64,000 nt of DNA from Scylla paramamosain. Its lineage: Eukaryota; Arthropoda; Malacostraca; Decapoda; Portunidae. Within the stretch, counting starts at the first letter, position 1. Every line of letters starts with the position of its first letter. Below are positions 1 through 12,915 of the stretch, piece by piece. The DNA is taken from assembly GCF_035594125.1 (NCBI RefSeq), contig NC_087158.1, positions 7,056,501 through 7,120,500 on the forward strand, written 5' to 3'. The position numbers were made by a program, and so were the translations under genes. The notes under the pieces were generated by a model. The model was not told the DNA's origin, did no database searches, and worked only from the letters and a program-made list of their open reading frames with translations.

Positions 1-1538
1 TAACTTTTTTTTATAATATTCTTTTATCACATAATTGCCCTGAATTTTCCCAGAATTTTGGCATCTCGGTACCTATAAAGATGAATAACAAAAAAAAAAT
101 CATTTTTTTTTAAATAAAGAGTATTATTTGTAAGTTTTAGATTTTTGGTACTTAAGGAACTTAAAAAAAAAACACTCATAATACACGTTTCTCGTAATGT
201 CCTTTTATTTCCCAAACATAATGTTCTTTGCATGTACTTAAGCGTTTTCATAAATAACATGATCAAAAACACTCATGCATGGTTTTGGTAATGTTATTCT
301 GTTTTTCCATAAAGTTTGTTTTGCATGCGTTTTAGCGGTTTGGTATATAAAGGGTTAAAAACACTTAAAGGCAAATTCTTAATAAAAGTTGGTTTTATTC
401 CTATGTAATGTGATCCTTCTGTTTTTAGTGCTTTGTTGCATATTATGCTCGAAAACACTAAAAAGACACTTTTCTAGTAATGTCATTTTTTTTTCCCACA
501 TGAAGCTAGTTTCGTATGTAATTTGGCATTTTCGTAACTAAGAATGTTAAAAACACTCAAAATACACTATTTGGTAAGGTAGTTCTGTTTACCAATTAAA
601 AGTGTTATTTATGCATTTATTTATTTTGTTATGTAAGAAATTTCTCGATATACAGGAGTTTTTGCGTTTATTGCCTTGTGGTTCTTTTAAAACTATAAAA
701 CACTCATTATACACGTTTCTCGTAATGTCCTTTTGTTTCCTAATATAGAGTGCTTTACATCCATTTTTGCATTTTTTTGTAGGTAACAAGCTCAAAAACA
801 CTAAAAATATATCTTTTAGGTAATGTTATTCTATTTCTTTAGCGTTTTTCTACGTAAAACACTAAAAAGACACGTTTTCAGTAATTTTGTTTTGGATTCA
901 CATAATGACTGATTTCCATATTATTTATCGTTTTGGTGCCTAACATGCTGAAAAACACTGAAAAGACAGGTTACTGGTAAAGTTGTTTAACTTCCCTATA
1001 TAGGTGGCTTTGCATGCAATTTAGGGTTTGGTACATAACAATCCAAAAAAAAAAGCTCTAATTAACTTTTATGATAATGTTCTTTTTTACACATAAATTT
1101 CCTAAATTTGGCAAAATTTTGGCATCTTGGTACCTATGAAGATGAATAACAAAAAAAAAATCCCATTTTGATTTTTTTTTTTCTAAAGAGTGTTATTTGT
1201 GGGTTTTAGCTTTATTGGTATTGAAGCAACTAAAAAATCACTCATAATACACGTTTCCCGTAATGTTCTTTCGTTTCCCAAACATAAGGTTCTTTGCATG
1301 TATTTAAGCGTTTTTTTTAGATAATATGATCAAAAACACAAAAAATACATGTATTTGGTGATGTTATTCTGTTTCTCCATAAAATGTATTTTGCATGCGT
1401 TTTAGCGTTTTTGGTATGTAAGGAGCTCAAAACCACTTAATGGCAAGTTCTTGGTAAAATTTGGTTTTATTCCCATGTAATGTGATTGCCCTTGTTTTAG
1501 TGCTTTATTGCGTAACACGCTCAAAAACACTGAAAAGA
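1..1538 (+). repeat. HOR block 0: partial cassette (x/y hybrid unit and z unit)
   Basis: The window opens inside monomer J of an x-like unit (marker near 61). Downstream, this unit carries y-type features such as TGCTTTGTTGCATAT near 430, so it looks like an x/y hybrid. A z-type unit (marker near 1122, with ACATAAATTTCC upstream) follows and runs into the first inverted block. It matches the z unit near 22,219 more closely than those of the other cassettes, because the inverted block behind it shares a deletion with that copy. Confidence 0.7.
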
Positions 1539-1966
1539 CATGGAAAGCCTCCCATATGAAGAAATTAAAGACCTTATCAGAAATCTGTCTTTTGAGTGTT
1601 TTTCAGCATGTTAGGCACCAAAACGATAAATAATAAGGAACTCACTCTATGTCTTCTCAGTGTTTTACGTAGAAAAACGCTAAAACTGATACAAACCAAC
1701 CAATATGAAGACGCAGAAAAACATTACCAAAAATGTATATTTTGAGTGTTTTTGAGCTTGTTACCTACATAAAAACGCGAAAGTTGATACAAAGCACTCT
1801 ATATTGGGAAACAAAGAGACATTGCGAGAATAATGTATAAGGAATTTTTTATGGTTCAAAAAAAAAAAAAAAATACAAGGCAAAAAACGTAAAAACTCGT
1901 GTATATGCTGAAACTGATGAATAACACTCTTAATTGAGAAACAGAGCAACCTTTCTAAATCCGTGT
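1539..1966 (-). repeat. Inverted pentamer block, copy 1
   Basis: In this segment the monomers read in the opposite orientation to the array, in the order J-edge, I, H, G, F, E-end. Examples are AGTGTTTTTCAGCATGTTAG and the complement of the GTTTTGGTGCCTAACATGC box. Entry is inside a direct D monomer just after AAAAGACATG. Exit is at CCGTGT, where direct C-type DNA (CACTAAAAGGCAAGTTC) resumes. This copy is the shortest (428 bp). It lacks part of F, as copy 4 does, and H has lost a piece near 1650. Confidence 0.9.
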
Positions 1967-2687
1967 CAAAAACACTAAAAGGGAAGTTCTTCGTAAAAGT
2001 AGGTTTTATTCCCATATAATGTGATTGCCCTGCTTTTTAGTGCTTTATTGCCTAACACGTTAAAAAAAACACTCAATGACACTTTTCTGGCAATGTCATT
2101 TTTTTCCCACATAAAGTTAGTTTCGCATGGAATTTGGGGTTTTGGTAACTAAGAATGTAAAAAAACACTCAAAATACACGCATTTAATAAGGTTGTTCTG
2201 TATCTTCATTATACAGGTTTCTCGTTATGTCCTTTTTTTTTCCTTATATAAAGCGCTTTGCATCCATTTTCGCGTTTCTTTTTATGTAACAAGCTCAAAA
2301 ACACACAGAATATACTTTTTTGGTAATGTTATTCTATTTCTTCATATTGGTTGCTTTGCATCCGTTTTAGCGTTTTTCTACGTAAATCTTTTAAAATTCA
2401 CGTTTCCACTAATTTTGTTATGGATTTCCATATAGAGTGACTTTCATATTATTTATCGTTTTTGTGCCTAACAAGCTTTTTGGTGCCTATTCCTTCCCAA
2501 TATAGAGTTCTTTCCATTTTTCCATTTTCGCGTTTTTTGTAGGTAATTTCAAAAACACTTAAAATATACCTTTTTGGTAATGTTATTCTATTTCTTCATT
2601 TTGGTTGGTTTCCATCCGTTATAGCGTTTTCTACGTAAAACACCGAAAAGACACGTTTTCAGTAATTTTGTTTTGGATTCCCATATA

Positions 2688-4705
2688 GATTGACTTCCTT
2701 GGGTTTTATCGTGTTGGTTCCTAACATGCTGAAAAACACTCATAAGACAGTTTTCTGGCAAACACGTTTATTTTCCCCATGTAGGTGGCTTTCCATGCAC
2801 TTTAGGGGTTTGGTACATAACAGTCCGAAAAAAAAACTAAATTTAACTTTTTTGATAATGTTCTTATTTCATATACTTTCCTGAACTTTGCCCGAATTTT
2901 GGCACCTTGTTTCCTGTAAAGATGAATAAGAATGAAAAAAAAATCGTGTTTTTTATTTTTATTTTTTTTCTCAATAAAGAGTGTAATTTGTGGCTTTTAG
3001 CTTTTTCGTACTTAATGAACTTAAAAACACTCATAATACACGTTTCTCATAATGTCCTTTCATTTCCTAAAAATAGGGTTCTTTGCATGTATTTAACCGT
3101 TTTTATTGGTAACATGATCAAAAACACTCAAAATATATGTTTTTGGTAATGTTATTCAGTTTCACCGTAAAGTGTATTTTGCATGCATTTTACTGTTTTA
3201 GTATATAAGGAGCTCAAATACACTTAAAGGCAAGTTCTTGTTAAAAACTGGTTTTATTCCAATGTTATGTGATTGCCCTGCTTTTTAGTGCTTTATTGCC
3301 TAAAAAGCTCAAAAACATTCAAAAGACAATTTTCTGGTAATGTCATTATTTTCCTACATAAAGCTGGTTTCTCATGCAATTTGGGGTTTTGGTAACTAAG
3401 GATGTGAAAAGCACTCAAAATACACGCATTTAGAAAGATTGTTCCGTTTATCAATTAAGAGTGTTGTTCCAGAGTTTCAACATTTTGGAATGTAAGAAAC
3501 TTCTCTATATACACAAGTTTTTGCGTTTTTTTGCCTTGTAGTTCTTGTGAAACTATAAAACACTCATTATACACGTTTTTGGTAATGTCCTTTTGCTTCC
3601 CTATATAGAGTGCTTTCCATCTATTTTCGCGTTTTTTGTAGGTAACAATTTCAAAAACACTCAAAATATACCTTTTTAGAAATGTTATTTTATTTCTTCA
3701 TATTGGTTGGCTTGTATCCGTTTTAGCTTTTTTCTACGTAAAACACCGAAAAGACATGTTTTATTAATTTCGTTTTGGATTCCCATATAGATTGACTTCC
3801 ATGTTATTTACGGTGTTGGTTCCTAACATAATGAAAAACACTCATAAGACCATTTTCTGTCAAAGACGTTTAATTTCCCCATATAGGTGGTTTTGCATGC
3901 ACTTTAGGGGCTTGGTACATAACAGTCCGAAAAAAAACCTAAATTTAACTTTTTTAATAATGTTTTTATTTCACATAATTTCCTGAATTTTGCCCGAATT
4001 TTGAGATTTCGGTACCTGTGATGCATAAGAAAGAAAAAAAAATATTGCATTTTTTTTATTTATTTATTGTTTCTCAATAAAGAGTGTTATTTGTGGCTTT
4101 TAGCTTTTTGGTAATTTATAAACTTTAAAACACTCATAATACACGTTTCTCGTAATATCCTATCGTTTCCCAAAAATAGTGTTCTTAGCATTTATTTAAG
4201 CGTTTTTATTGGTAACATGATCAAAAACACTCAAAATACATGTTTTTGGTAATGTTATTCTGTTTCACCATAAAGAGTGTTTTGCATGCGTTTTAGTGTT
4301 TTGGTATATAAGGAGCTCAAAAACACTTAAAGGCAAGTTCTTGGTAAAAATTCGTTTTCCTCTAATGTAATGAGATTGCCCTCCTTTTTAGTGCTTTATT
4401 GCCTATCACGCTGAAAAACACTCAAAAGACACTTTTCTGGTAAAGACAATTTTTTTTCCACAAATCTATTTTCGCATGCAATTTGGTGTTTTGGTAACTA
4501 AGAATGTGAAAAGCACTCAAAATACACGCATTTTTTTTCATAACGTTTCTCGTTATGTCCTTTTTTTTTCTTTATATAGAGTTCTGGTGAGTTTGGTAAT
4601 GTTATTTTTTTTTTCATTTTGGTTGGTTTGCATCCGTTTTAGCGTTTTACACGTAAAACACCGAAAAGAAACGTTTTCAGTAATTTTGTTTTCGATTCCC
4701 ATATA
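2688..4705 (+). repeat. 2.02-kb HOR dimer, first copy
   Basis: Two p-type units form a dimer that recurs immediately downstream from 4706. Corresponding landmarks are about 2.02 kb apart: markers at 2902 and 4921, markers at 4002 and 6025, and I monomers at 2688 and 4706. The second copy is complete through E and F, whereas this copy has a deletion near 4530-4600. Confidence 0.7.
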
Positions 4706-6560
4706 GATTGACTTCATTGGGTTTTATCGTGTTGGTTTCTAATATGCTGAAAAACACTCATAAGACAGTTTTCTGGCCAAGACGTTTAATTTCCACATAT
4801 AGGTGGCTTTGGATGCAGTTTACGGGTTTGGTATATAACAGTTCGAATAAAAAAGCTAAATTTAACTTTTTTGATAATGTTCTTATTTCATATAATTTCC
4901 TGAACTTTGCCCGAATTTTGGCACATCGTTACCTGTGAGAAAGAATAAGAATGAAAAAAAAAAAAATAGGATTTTTTATTTATTTTTTTTTCTCAATTGT
5001 GTAATTTGTGGCTTTCACCTTTTTCGTACTTAATGAACTTAAAAACAATTATGATACACGTTTCTCGTAATGTCCTTTCATTTCCCAAAAATAAGGTTCT
5101 TTGCATGTATTTAAGCGTTTTTATTAGTAACATGATCAAAAACACTCAAAATACATGTTTTTGGTAATGTTATTCTGTTTAATCATTAAGTGTATTTTGC
5201 ATGCATTTTAGTGTTTTGGTATAAAAGGAGGTCAAATACACTTAAAGGCAAGTTCTTATTAAAAATTGGTTTTATTCCAATGTAATGTGATTGCCCTGCT
5301 TTTTAGTGCTTTATTGCCTAACACGCTCAAAAACACTCAAAAGACATTTTTCTGGTAATGTCATTTTTTTCCCACATAAAGCTGGTTTCGCATGCAATTT
5401 CGGGTTTTTGTAACTAAGGATGTGAAAAGCTCCCAAAATACACGCATTCAGTAATATTGTTGTGTTTCTCAATTAAAAGTGTTGTTCCAGAGTTTCAGCA
5501 TTTTGGAATGTAAGAAACTTCTCTATATACACGAGTTTTTGCGTTTATTGCCTTGCAGTTCTTCTAAAACTATAAAACACTCATTATACACGTTTCTCGT
5601 AATGTCCTTTTCCTTCCTAATATAGAGTGCTTTCCATGAATTTTCGCGTTTTTTGTAGGTAACAATTTAAAAAACACTCAAAATATACCTTTTTTGGTAA
5701 TGTTATTTTATTTCTTCATATTGGTTGGTTAGCATCCGTTTTATCGTTTTTCTACGTAAAACACCGAAAAGACACGTTTTTAGTAATTTTGTTTTGGATT
5801 CCCATGTAGACTGACTTCCATGTTATTTATCGTGTTGGTTCCTAACATGCTGAAAACACTCAAAAGATCGTTTTCTGGCAAACACGTTTAATTTCCCCAT
5901 GTAGGTGGCTTTGCATGGACTTTATGGGTTTGGTACATAACAGTCCGGAAAAAAAAAAACTAAATTTAACATATTTGATAATGTTCTTATTTCACATAAT
6001 TTCCTGAATTTTGCCCGAATTTTGGCATTTCGGTACCTGTGAAGATGAATAAGAAAGAAAAAAAAATATTGTATTTTTTTTTTATTTATTATTTTTCTCA
6101 ATAATGAGTGTTATTTGTGGCTTTTAGCTTCTTGGTAATTAATGAACTGAAAAACACTCATAAAACACGTTTCTCGTAATCTCCTTTCGTTTCCCAAAAA
6201 TAGTGTTCTTTGCATTTATTTAAGCGTTTTTATTAGTAACGTGATCAAAAACACTCAAAATACATGTTTTTGGTAAAGTTATTCGGTTTCACCATAGAGT
6301 GTTTTCCATGCGTTTTAGTGTTTTGGTATAAAAGGAGCTCAAAAACACTTAAAGGCAAGTTCTTGGTAAAAATACATTTCTTTCCATTGTAATGTGATTG
6401 CCCTGCTTTTTAGTGCTTTATTGCTTATCACGCTCAAAAACACTCAAAAGACACTTTTCTGGTAAAGTCATTTTTTTCTCACAAATCTATTTTCGCATGC
6501 AATTTGGGGTTTTGGTAACTAAGAATGTGAAAATCACTCAAAATACACGCATTTATTAAG
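4706..6560 (+). repeat. 2.02-kb HOR dimer, second copy
   Basis: This is collinear with 2688-4540. Past about 6560 the unit continues with a complete F monomer and then leads into the x-type unit of the first cassette, so I end the duplication there. The exact end needs an alignment. Confidence 0.6.
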
Positions 6561-7014
6561 GTTTTTCTGTTTTTCAATTAGGAGTGTTTTACATGAGTTT
6601 TAGCATTTTTGTATCTAGGAAACCTCTCCATATACACAAGATTTTGCGTTTTTTGTTTTGTGGTTCTTTTGAACTATATAACACTCATTATACACTTTTC
6701 TTGCAATGTCCTTTTGTTTCCCAAAATAGAGTGTTTTGCATCAATTTTCCCGTTTTTTTTGTAGGTAACAAGCTCAAAAACACTCAAAATGTACATTTTT
6801 AGTAACTTTTTTTCTATTTCTTCATATTTGTTGCTTTTCATCCGTTTTAGCGTTTTTCTACGTAAAACACTGAGAAGACACGTTTTCAGTAACTTTTTTT
6901 TGGATTCCCATATAGAGTGAGTTCGTTATTAATTATCGTTTTGGTGCCTAACATGCTGAAAAACATTAAAAAAAAAAAACAGATTTCTGGTAAGGTCGTT
7001 TAATTTGATCATAT

Positions 7015-10000
7015 AGGAGTCTTTGGATGCACTTTAGGGTTTGGTACATAACAGTCCGAAAAAAAAGCTAAAATTAACTTTTTTGATAATATTCCTTGAT
7101 CATATAATTGCTCTGAGTTTTCCTAGAATTTTGGCATCTCGGTACCTATGAATATGAATAACAAAAAAAAAAAAAATCCTATTTTTTATTTTCTTACTTT
7201 TTTTCTAAATAAAATGTTATTTGTGGGTTTTAGCTTCTTGGTACTTAAGGAACTTAAAAACATTGATAATACACGTTCCTCGTAATGTCCTTTCGTTTTG
7301 CAAACATGCATGTCTTTAAGCGTTTTTATAGATAACATGATCAAAAACACTCAAAATATATGTTGTTGGTAATTTTATTCTGTTTCTCCAAAAAAAGATG
7401 TTTTGCATGCGTTTTAGCGTTTTAGCATGTAATGAGCTCAAAAACACTTAAAGGCAAGTTTTTTGTAAAAGTTGGTTTTTATTCCCATATAATGTGATTG
7501 CCCTTCTTTTTAGTGCTTTATTGCCTAACACGCTCAAAAACACTCAAAAGACACTTTTCTGGTAATATCATTTTGGTAATATCAGTTTTTCATGGAATTT
7601 GGGGTTTTGGTAACTAAGAATGTGAAAAAAAAAATAAAATAGACATTTAGTAAGGTTGTTCTATTTCTTAATTAAAAGTGTTATTCATGAGTTTCAGCAT
7701 TTTGGTATGTAAGAAACTTTTCTAATACACACATTTGGTAAGGTATTTTTGTTTCAAAATTAAAAGTGTTATTCATGAGTTTCAGCTTTTTGGTATGTAA
7801 GAAACTTCTTTACGTACACGAGTTTTTGAGTTTTTTACCTTGTGGTTCTTGTCAAACTATAAAAGACTCATACACGTTTTTCGCAATGTCCTTTTCTTTG
7901 CCAATATAAAGTGCTTTCTATCCATGTTTGTATTTTTTTGTAGGTAACAAGCTCAAAAACACATCAAAATATATCTTTTTGGTAATGTTATACTATTTCT
8001 TCATATTGGTTGGTTTGCATCCGTTTTAGCGTTTTTCTGCGTAAATCCCTGAAAAGACACGTTTTATGTAATATTGTTGAAATTGCTGAAAAACACTCAA
8101 AAGACAGGTTTCTGGTAAAGTTTTGTAATTTCCCCATATAGGTGGATTTGCATGCACTTCAGAGTTTGTACATAACTCCGGAAAAAAACCTAATTTTTTT
8201 TTATAATAATTTTTTTTTACAAAATTTCCATTAATTTTGCCAGAATTTTGGCATCTCGGTACCTATGAAGATGAATAACATTTTTTTTTTCTATCTATAA
8301 AGAGTTATTTGTAGGTTTTAGCTTTTTGGTACTTCAGGAACTTAAAAACTCACATAATACACGATTTTCATAATGTCCTTTTTTATACAAACATAGGGTT
8401 CTTTACATGTATTTAAGAGTTTTTATAGGTTACATGATCAAAAAACTCAAAATACATGTTTTTTGGTAATGTTATTCTGTTTCTCCATATAGGGTGTTTT
8501 GCAAGCGTTTTAGCGATTTGGTATGTAATTAGTTAAAAAAAAACACTTAAAGGCAAGTTCTTCGTAAAAGTTGGTGTTATTCCAATGTAATGTGATTGTT
8601 CTGCTTTTTAGTGCTTTGTTGCATATTACGCTCAAAAACACTAAAAAGACACTTTTTCGGTAATGTCATTTTTTTTCCCACATGAAGGTTGTTTAGCATG
8701 TAATTTGGCATTTTCGTAACTAAGAATGTGAAAAACACTCAAAATACACAATTTGGTAAGGTAGTTCTGTTTATCGATTAAAAGTGTTATTCATGCATTT
8801 CATCATTTTGTTAAGAAATTTCTCTATATAAACGATTTTTTGCGTTTATTGCCTTGATGTTCTTTTAAAACTATAAAATACTCGTTATACACGTTTCTCG
8901 TAATGTCCTTTTATTTCCTAATATATAGTGCTTTACATCCATTTTTTCATTTTTTTTTTGTAGGTAACAAGCTCAAAAACACTCAAAATATATATTTTTA
9001 GTAATGTTATTCTATTTCTGCATATAGGTTGGTTTGCATCCGCTTTAGCGTTTTTCTACGTAAAACACTGAAAAGACACGTTTTCAGTAATTTTGTTTTG
9101 GATTCACATATTGACTGACTTCCATATTATTAATCGTTTTGGTGCCTAACATGCTGAAAAACACTGAAAAGACATGTTTCTGGTAAAGTAGTTTAACTTC
9201 CCTATATAGGTGGCTTTGCATGCACTTTTGGGTTTGGTACATAACAATCCGAAAAAAAAGTTATAATTAACTTTTTTTGTGATGTTCTTTTTCCCACATA
9301 AATTCCCTGAATTTTGGCAGAATTTTGGCATCTCGGTACCTATTTGGATAAACAATAAACAAAAAAAAAAATTCCCATTTTTTTTTTATTTTTTTGTTTA
9401 TTATTATTATTTTTTTCTAAATAAAGTGTTATATGTGGGTTTTAGGTTTTAGGTACTGAAAGAACTTTAAAAAAAACACTCATAATACATGTTTCTCGTA
9501 ATGTCCTTTTTGTTTCCCAAACATAAGGTTCTTTGCATGTATTTAAACGTTTTTATAGATAACATGATCAAAAATACTCAAAATACATGTATTTGGTAAT
9601 ATTATTCTGTTTTTCCATAAAATGTATTTTGCATGCGTTTTAGTGTTTTGGTATGTAAGGAGCTTAAAAACACTTAAAGGCAAGCAAGTTCTTGGTAAAA
9701 TTTGTTTTTTTCCCAATGTAATGTGATTTCCCTTCCTTTTAGTTGTTTATTGCGTAATACGCTCAAAAACACTCAAAAGACATGCAAGGCCTCGCATATG
9801 AGGAAATTAAAGACCTTACCAGAAATCTGTCTTTTGAGTGTTTTTCAGCATGTTAGGTACCAAAACGATAAATAATATGGGACTCACTCTATGTGGGAAT
9901 CCAAAAGAAAATTACTGAAAACATGTCTTCTCAGTGTTTTACGTAGAAAACCGCTAAAATTGATACAAACCAACCATTATCAAGAAGCAGAAAAACATTA

Positions 10001-10262
10001 CCAAAAATGTATATTTTGAGTGTTTTTGAGTTTGTTACCTACAAAAAAAAAAACGCAAAAATTGATACAAGGCACTCTATATTGGGAAATAAAGGGACAT
10101 TGCGAGAAAAGTGTATAATCAATGTTTTATAGTTTTAAAAAACCACAAGCCAAAAAACGCAAAAAACTCGTGTATATGGAGAAGTTTCCTTCATACCAAA
10201 ATGCTAAAACTCATGAATAACACTCTTAAATGAGAAATAGAACAACCTTAGTAAATGCGTGT
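7015..10262 (+). repeat. Super-HOR cassette 1 (x-y-z-inverted block)
   Basis: The cassette begins with a J monomer reading AGGAGTCTTTGGATGCACTT. This GGATGCAC variant is mostly found at cassette starts. Unit x has marker 7132, a duplicated E/F edge near 7678-7780 and an H-I fusion near 8067. Unit y has marker 8251, TGTGATTGTTCTGC and TGCTTTGTTGCATAT. Unit z has marker 9328 and a CTATTTGGATAAAC variant. The inverted block at 9781-10262 closes the cassette. Every feature recurs about 5.9 kb downstream. Confidence 0.82.
9781..10262 (-). repeat. Inverted pentamer block, copy 2
   Basis: This is a full-length copy of 482 bp. Entry is from direct D after AAAAGA into CATGCAAGGCCTCGCATATG, the complement of a J start. 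Inverted I, H, G, F and E follow, and the block exits at GTAAATGCGTGT into direct C-type DNA. It is near-identical in layout to copy 3. Confidence 0.92.
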
Positions 10263-12915
10263 CAAAAACACTAAAAGGCAAGTTCTTCGTAAAAGTTGGT
10301 TTTATTCCCATGTAATGTGATTGCCCGGCTTTTTAATGCTTTAGTGCCTAACACGCTGAAAAACACTCAAAGACACTTTTCTGGTAATGTCATTTTTTTT
10401 CGCATGGAATTTGGGGTTTTGGTAACTAAGAATGTAAAAAAACACTAAAAATACATGCATTTAGTAAGGTTGCTCTGTTTCTTGATTAAGAGTGTTATTC
10501 ATGAGTTTCAGCATTTTGGTATCTTAGAAACTTCTCCACACAGACGAGTTTTTGCGTTTTTTGCCTTGTGATTCTGGTGAAACTATAAAACACTCATTAT
10601 TCACGTTTCTCGTTATGTCCTTTTTTTTTTTTCCTAGTAGACAGTGCTTTGCGTCCATTTTTGCGTTTTTTTTTATGTAACAAGCTCAAAAACACACAAA
10701 ATACACTTTTCTGGTAATGTTCTATTTTTTCATATTAGTTGGTTTGCATCCGTTTTAGCGTTTTTTTACGTAAATCTTTTAAAAGACAAGTTTTTACCCT
10801 TTTTGTTTTGGATTTCCATATAGAGTGACTTTCATATTATTTATTGTTTTAGTGTCTAACATGCGGAAAAACACTCAAAAGAAAGATTTCTTGTAAAGTC
10901 GTTAAATTTTACCAAATAGGTGGCTTTGCATACACTTTATGGTTTGGTATATAACTCCGAAAAAGGAAAAATTAACTTTTTCGATAATGTTCTTTTTTCC
11001 ACATAATTTCCCTGAATTTTGGCAGAATTTTGGCATCTTGGTACCTATGAACATTAATAACAAAAAAAAAATACTATTTTTTAATTTATTTTTTTCTTCT
11101 CTATAAAGAGTGTTATTTGTAGGTTTTAACGTTTTGGTACTTAAGAAACTTAAAAAAATATTCATAATACACATTTCTCGTAATGTCCTTTCATTTCCCA
11201 AATATAGGGATCTTTGCATGTATTTAAACGTTTTTATAGGTAACATGTTAAAAACACTCAAAAACACTTGTTTTTGGTAATGTTATTCTGCTTCTCCGTA
11301 AAGGAGTGTTTTGCATGCGTTTTAGCAATTTGGTATGTAAGGAGCTCAAAAACACTTCAAAGCAAGTTCATGGTAAAAGTTGGTTTTATTCCAATGTAAT
11401 ATGATTTCCTTGCTTTTTAGTGCTTTATTGGATAACACGCTCAAAACACTCAAAAGACATTTCTGGTAATCTCATTTTTTTCCCACATAAAGCTAGTTTC
11501 GCATGCTATTTGGGGTTTTGCTAACTAAGAATGTGAAAAAACTCTTAAAATACACACATTTGTTAATGTTGTTCTGTTTCTATTTTAAAATTTTTATTTA
11601 TTAGTTTCAGCATTTTGGTATCTATGAAACTTCTTTATATACATGAGTTTTTGCGTTTTTTGCCTTATGGTTCTTATAAACCACAAGTTCTTTTGCCCGA
11701 AAATAATAAGACACTCATTATACATGTTTCTCGTAATGTACTTTTCTTTCCCAATAGGGAGTGTTTTGCATCCATTTTCGCGTTTTTTGTAGGTAACAAG
11801 CTGAAGAACACTCAAAATATACCTCTTTGGTAATGTTATTCAATTTCTTCATATTGGTTGGTTTTCATCTGTTTTAGCGTTTTTCTACGTAAAACACCGA
11901 AAAGACACGTTTTCTGTAATTTTGTTTTCGATTCCCAGAGAATATTGCCAGAATATTGGCATCTTAGTACCTATGATGAACAAAAAAAAAAAATATTTTC
12001 TCTTGTTTTTTTTTCTATAAGGAGTGTTATTTGTGAGTTTTAGCTTTTCTGGTACTTAAGGAACTTAAAAACACTCATAATACACGTTTCTCGTAATATC
12101 CTTTCGTTTCCCAAAAAATAGGGTTCTTTGCATGTATTTAAGCGTTTTTATTGGTAACATGATCAAAAACACTCAAAATACATGTTTTTGGTAATGTTCT
12201 TCTGTTTCACCATAAAGTGTATTTTGCATGCGTTTTAGTGTTTTGGTATATAAGGAGCTAAAAAAACACTTAAAGGTAAGTTTTTGTTAGTGCTTTAGTT
12301 CTTATTAGTTGCTTTTTAGTGCTTTATTGCCTAACAGGCTCAAAAACATTCAAAAGACACTTTTCTGGTAAAGTCATTTTATTTTCCCACAAATATATTT
12401 TCGCATGCAATTTGGGGTTTTGCTAACTAAGAATGTGAAAAGCACTCAAAATACACGCATTTATTAAGGTTGTTCTGTTTCTCAATTAGGAGAGTTATAC
12501 ATGAGTTTTAGCATTTTTGTATCTAGGAAACCTCTCCATATACACGAGATTTTGCGTTTTTTGTTTTGTGGTTCTTTTGAACTATATAACACTCATTATA
12601 CACTTTTCTTGCAATGTCCTTTTGTTTCCCAAAATAGAGTGCTTTGCATCAATTTTCCCGTTTTTTGTAGGTAGCAAGCTCAAAAACACTCAAAATGTAC
12701 CTTTTCAGTAACTTTTTTCTATTTCTTCATATTTGTTGCTTTTCATCCGTTTTAACGTTTTTCTACGTAAAACACTGAGAAGACACGTTTTCAGTAACAT
12801 TTATTTTGGATTCCCATATAGAGTAAGTTCCTTATTAATTATCGTTTTGGTGCCTAACATGCTGAAAAACATTAAAAAAACAGATTTCTGGTAAGGTCGT
12901 TTAATTTTCTCATAT
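10263..12915 (+). repeat. HOR linker between cassettes 1 and 2
   Basis: This holds C-J of the unit with marker 11032, then the shortened unit with marker 11957. In the shortened unit H is fused directly to late J near 11,937, so monomer I and early J are missing. F near 11,664 is the subtype with a palindromic insert. C-D near 12,270-12,320 contains a local scrambled duplication of TTTTAGTGCTTTA. The block ends at an I monomer that leads into the next x unit. Confidence 0.75.

Larger units (their letters stand above)
1967..7014 (+). repeat. HOR block between inversions: p-type units, duplicated dimer
   Basis: After the inversion, C-I monomers resume. An irregular I-to-G junction lies near 2464-2500. 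Four p-type units follow (markers near 2902, 4002, 4921 and 6025), recognised by CCTGTGAAGATGAATAAG-like marker ends, TTTGTGGCTTTTAG in A, and ACTCATAAGACAG or ACTCATAAGACC in I. Units 1 and 3 share TTGGGTTTTATCGTGTTGG near 2697 and 4716. Units 2 and 4 share ATGTTATTTAT-type I monomers near 3800 and 5818. Unit 2 has lost F and G material near 4530-4600. Confidence 0.8.
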
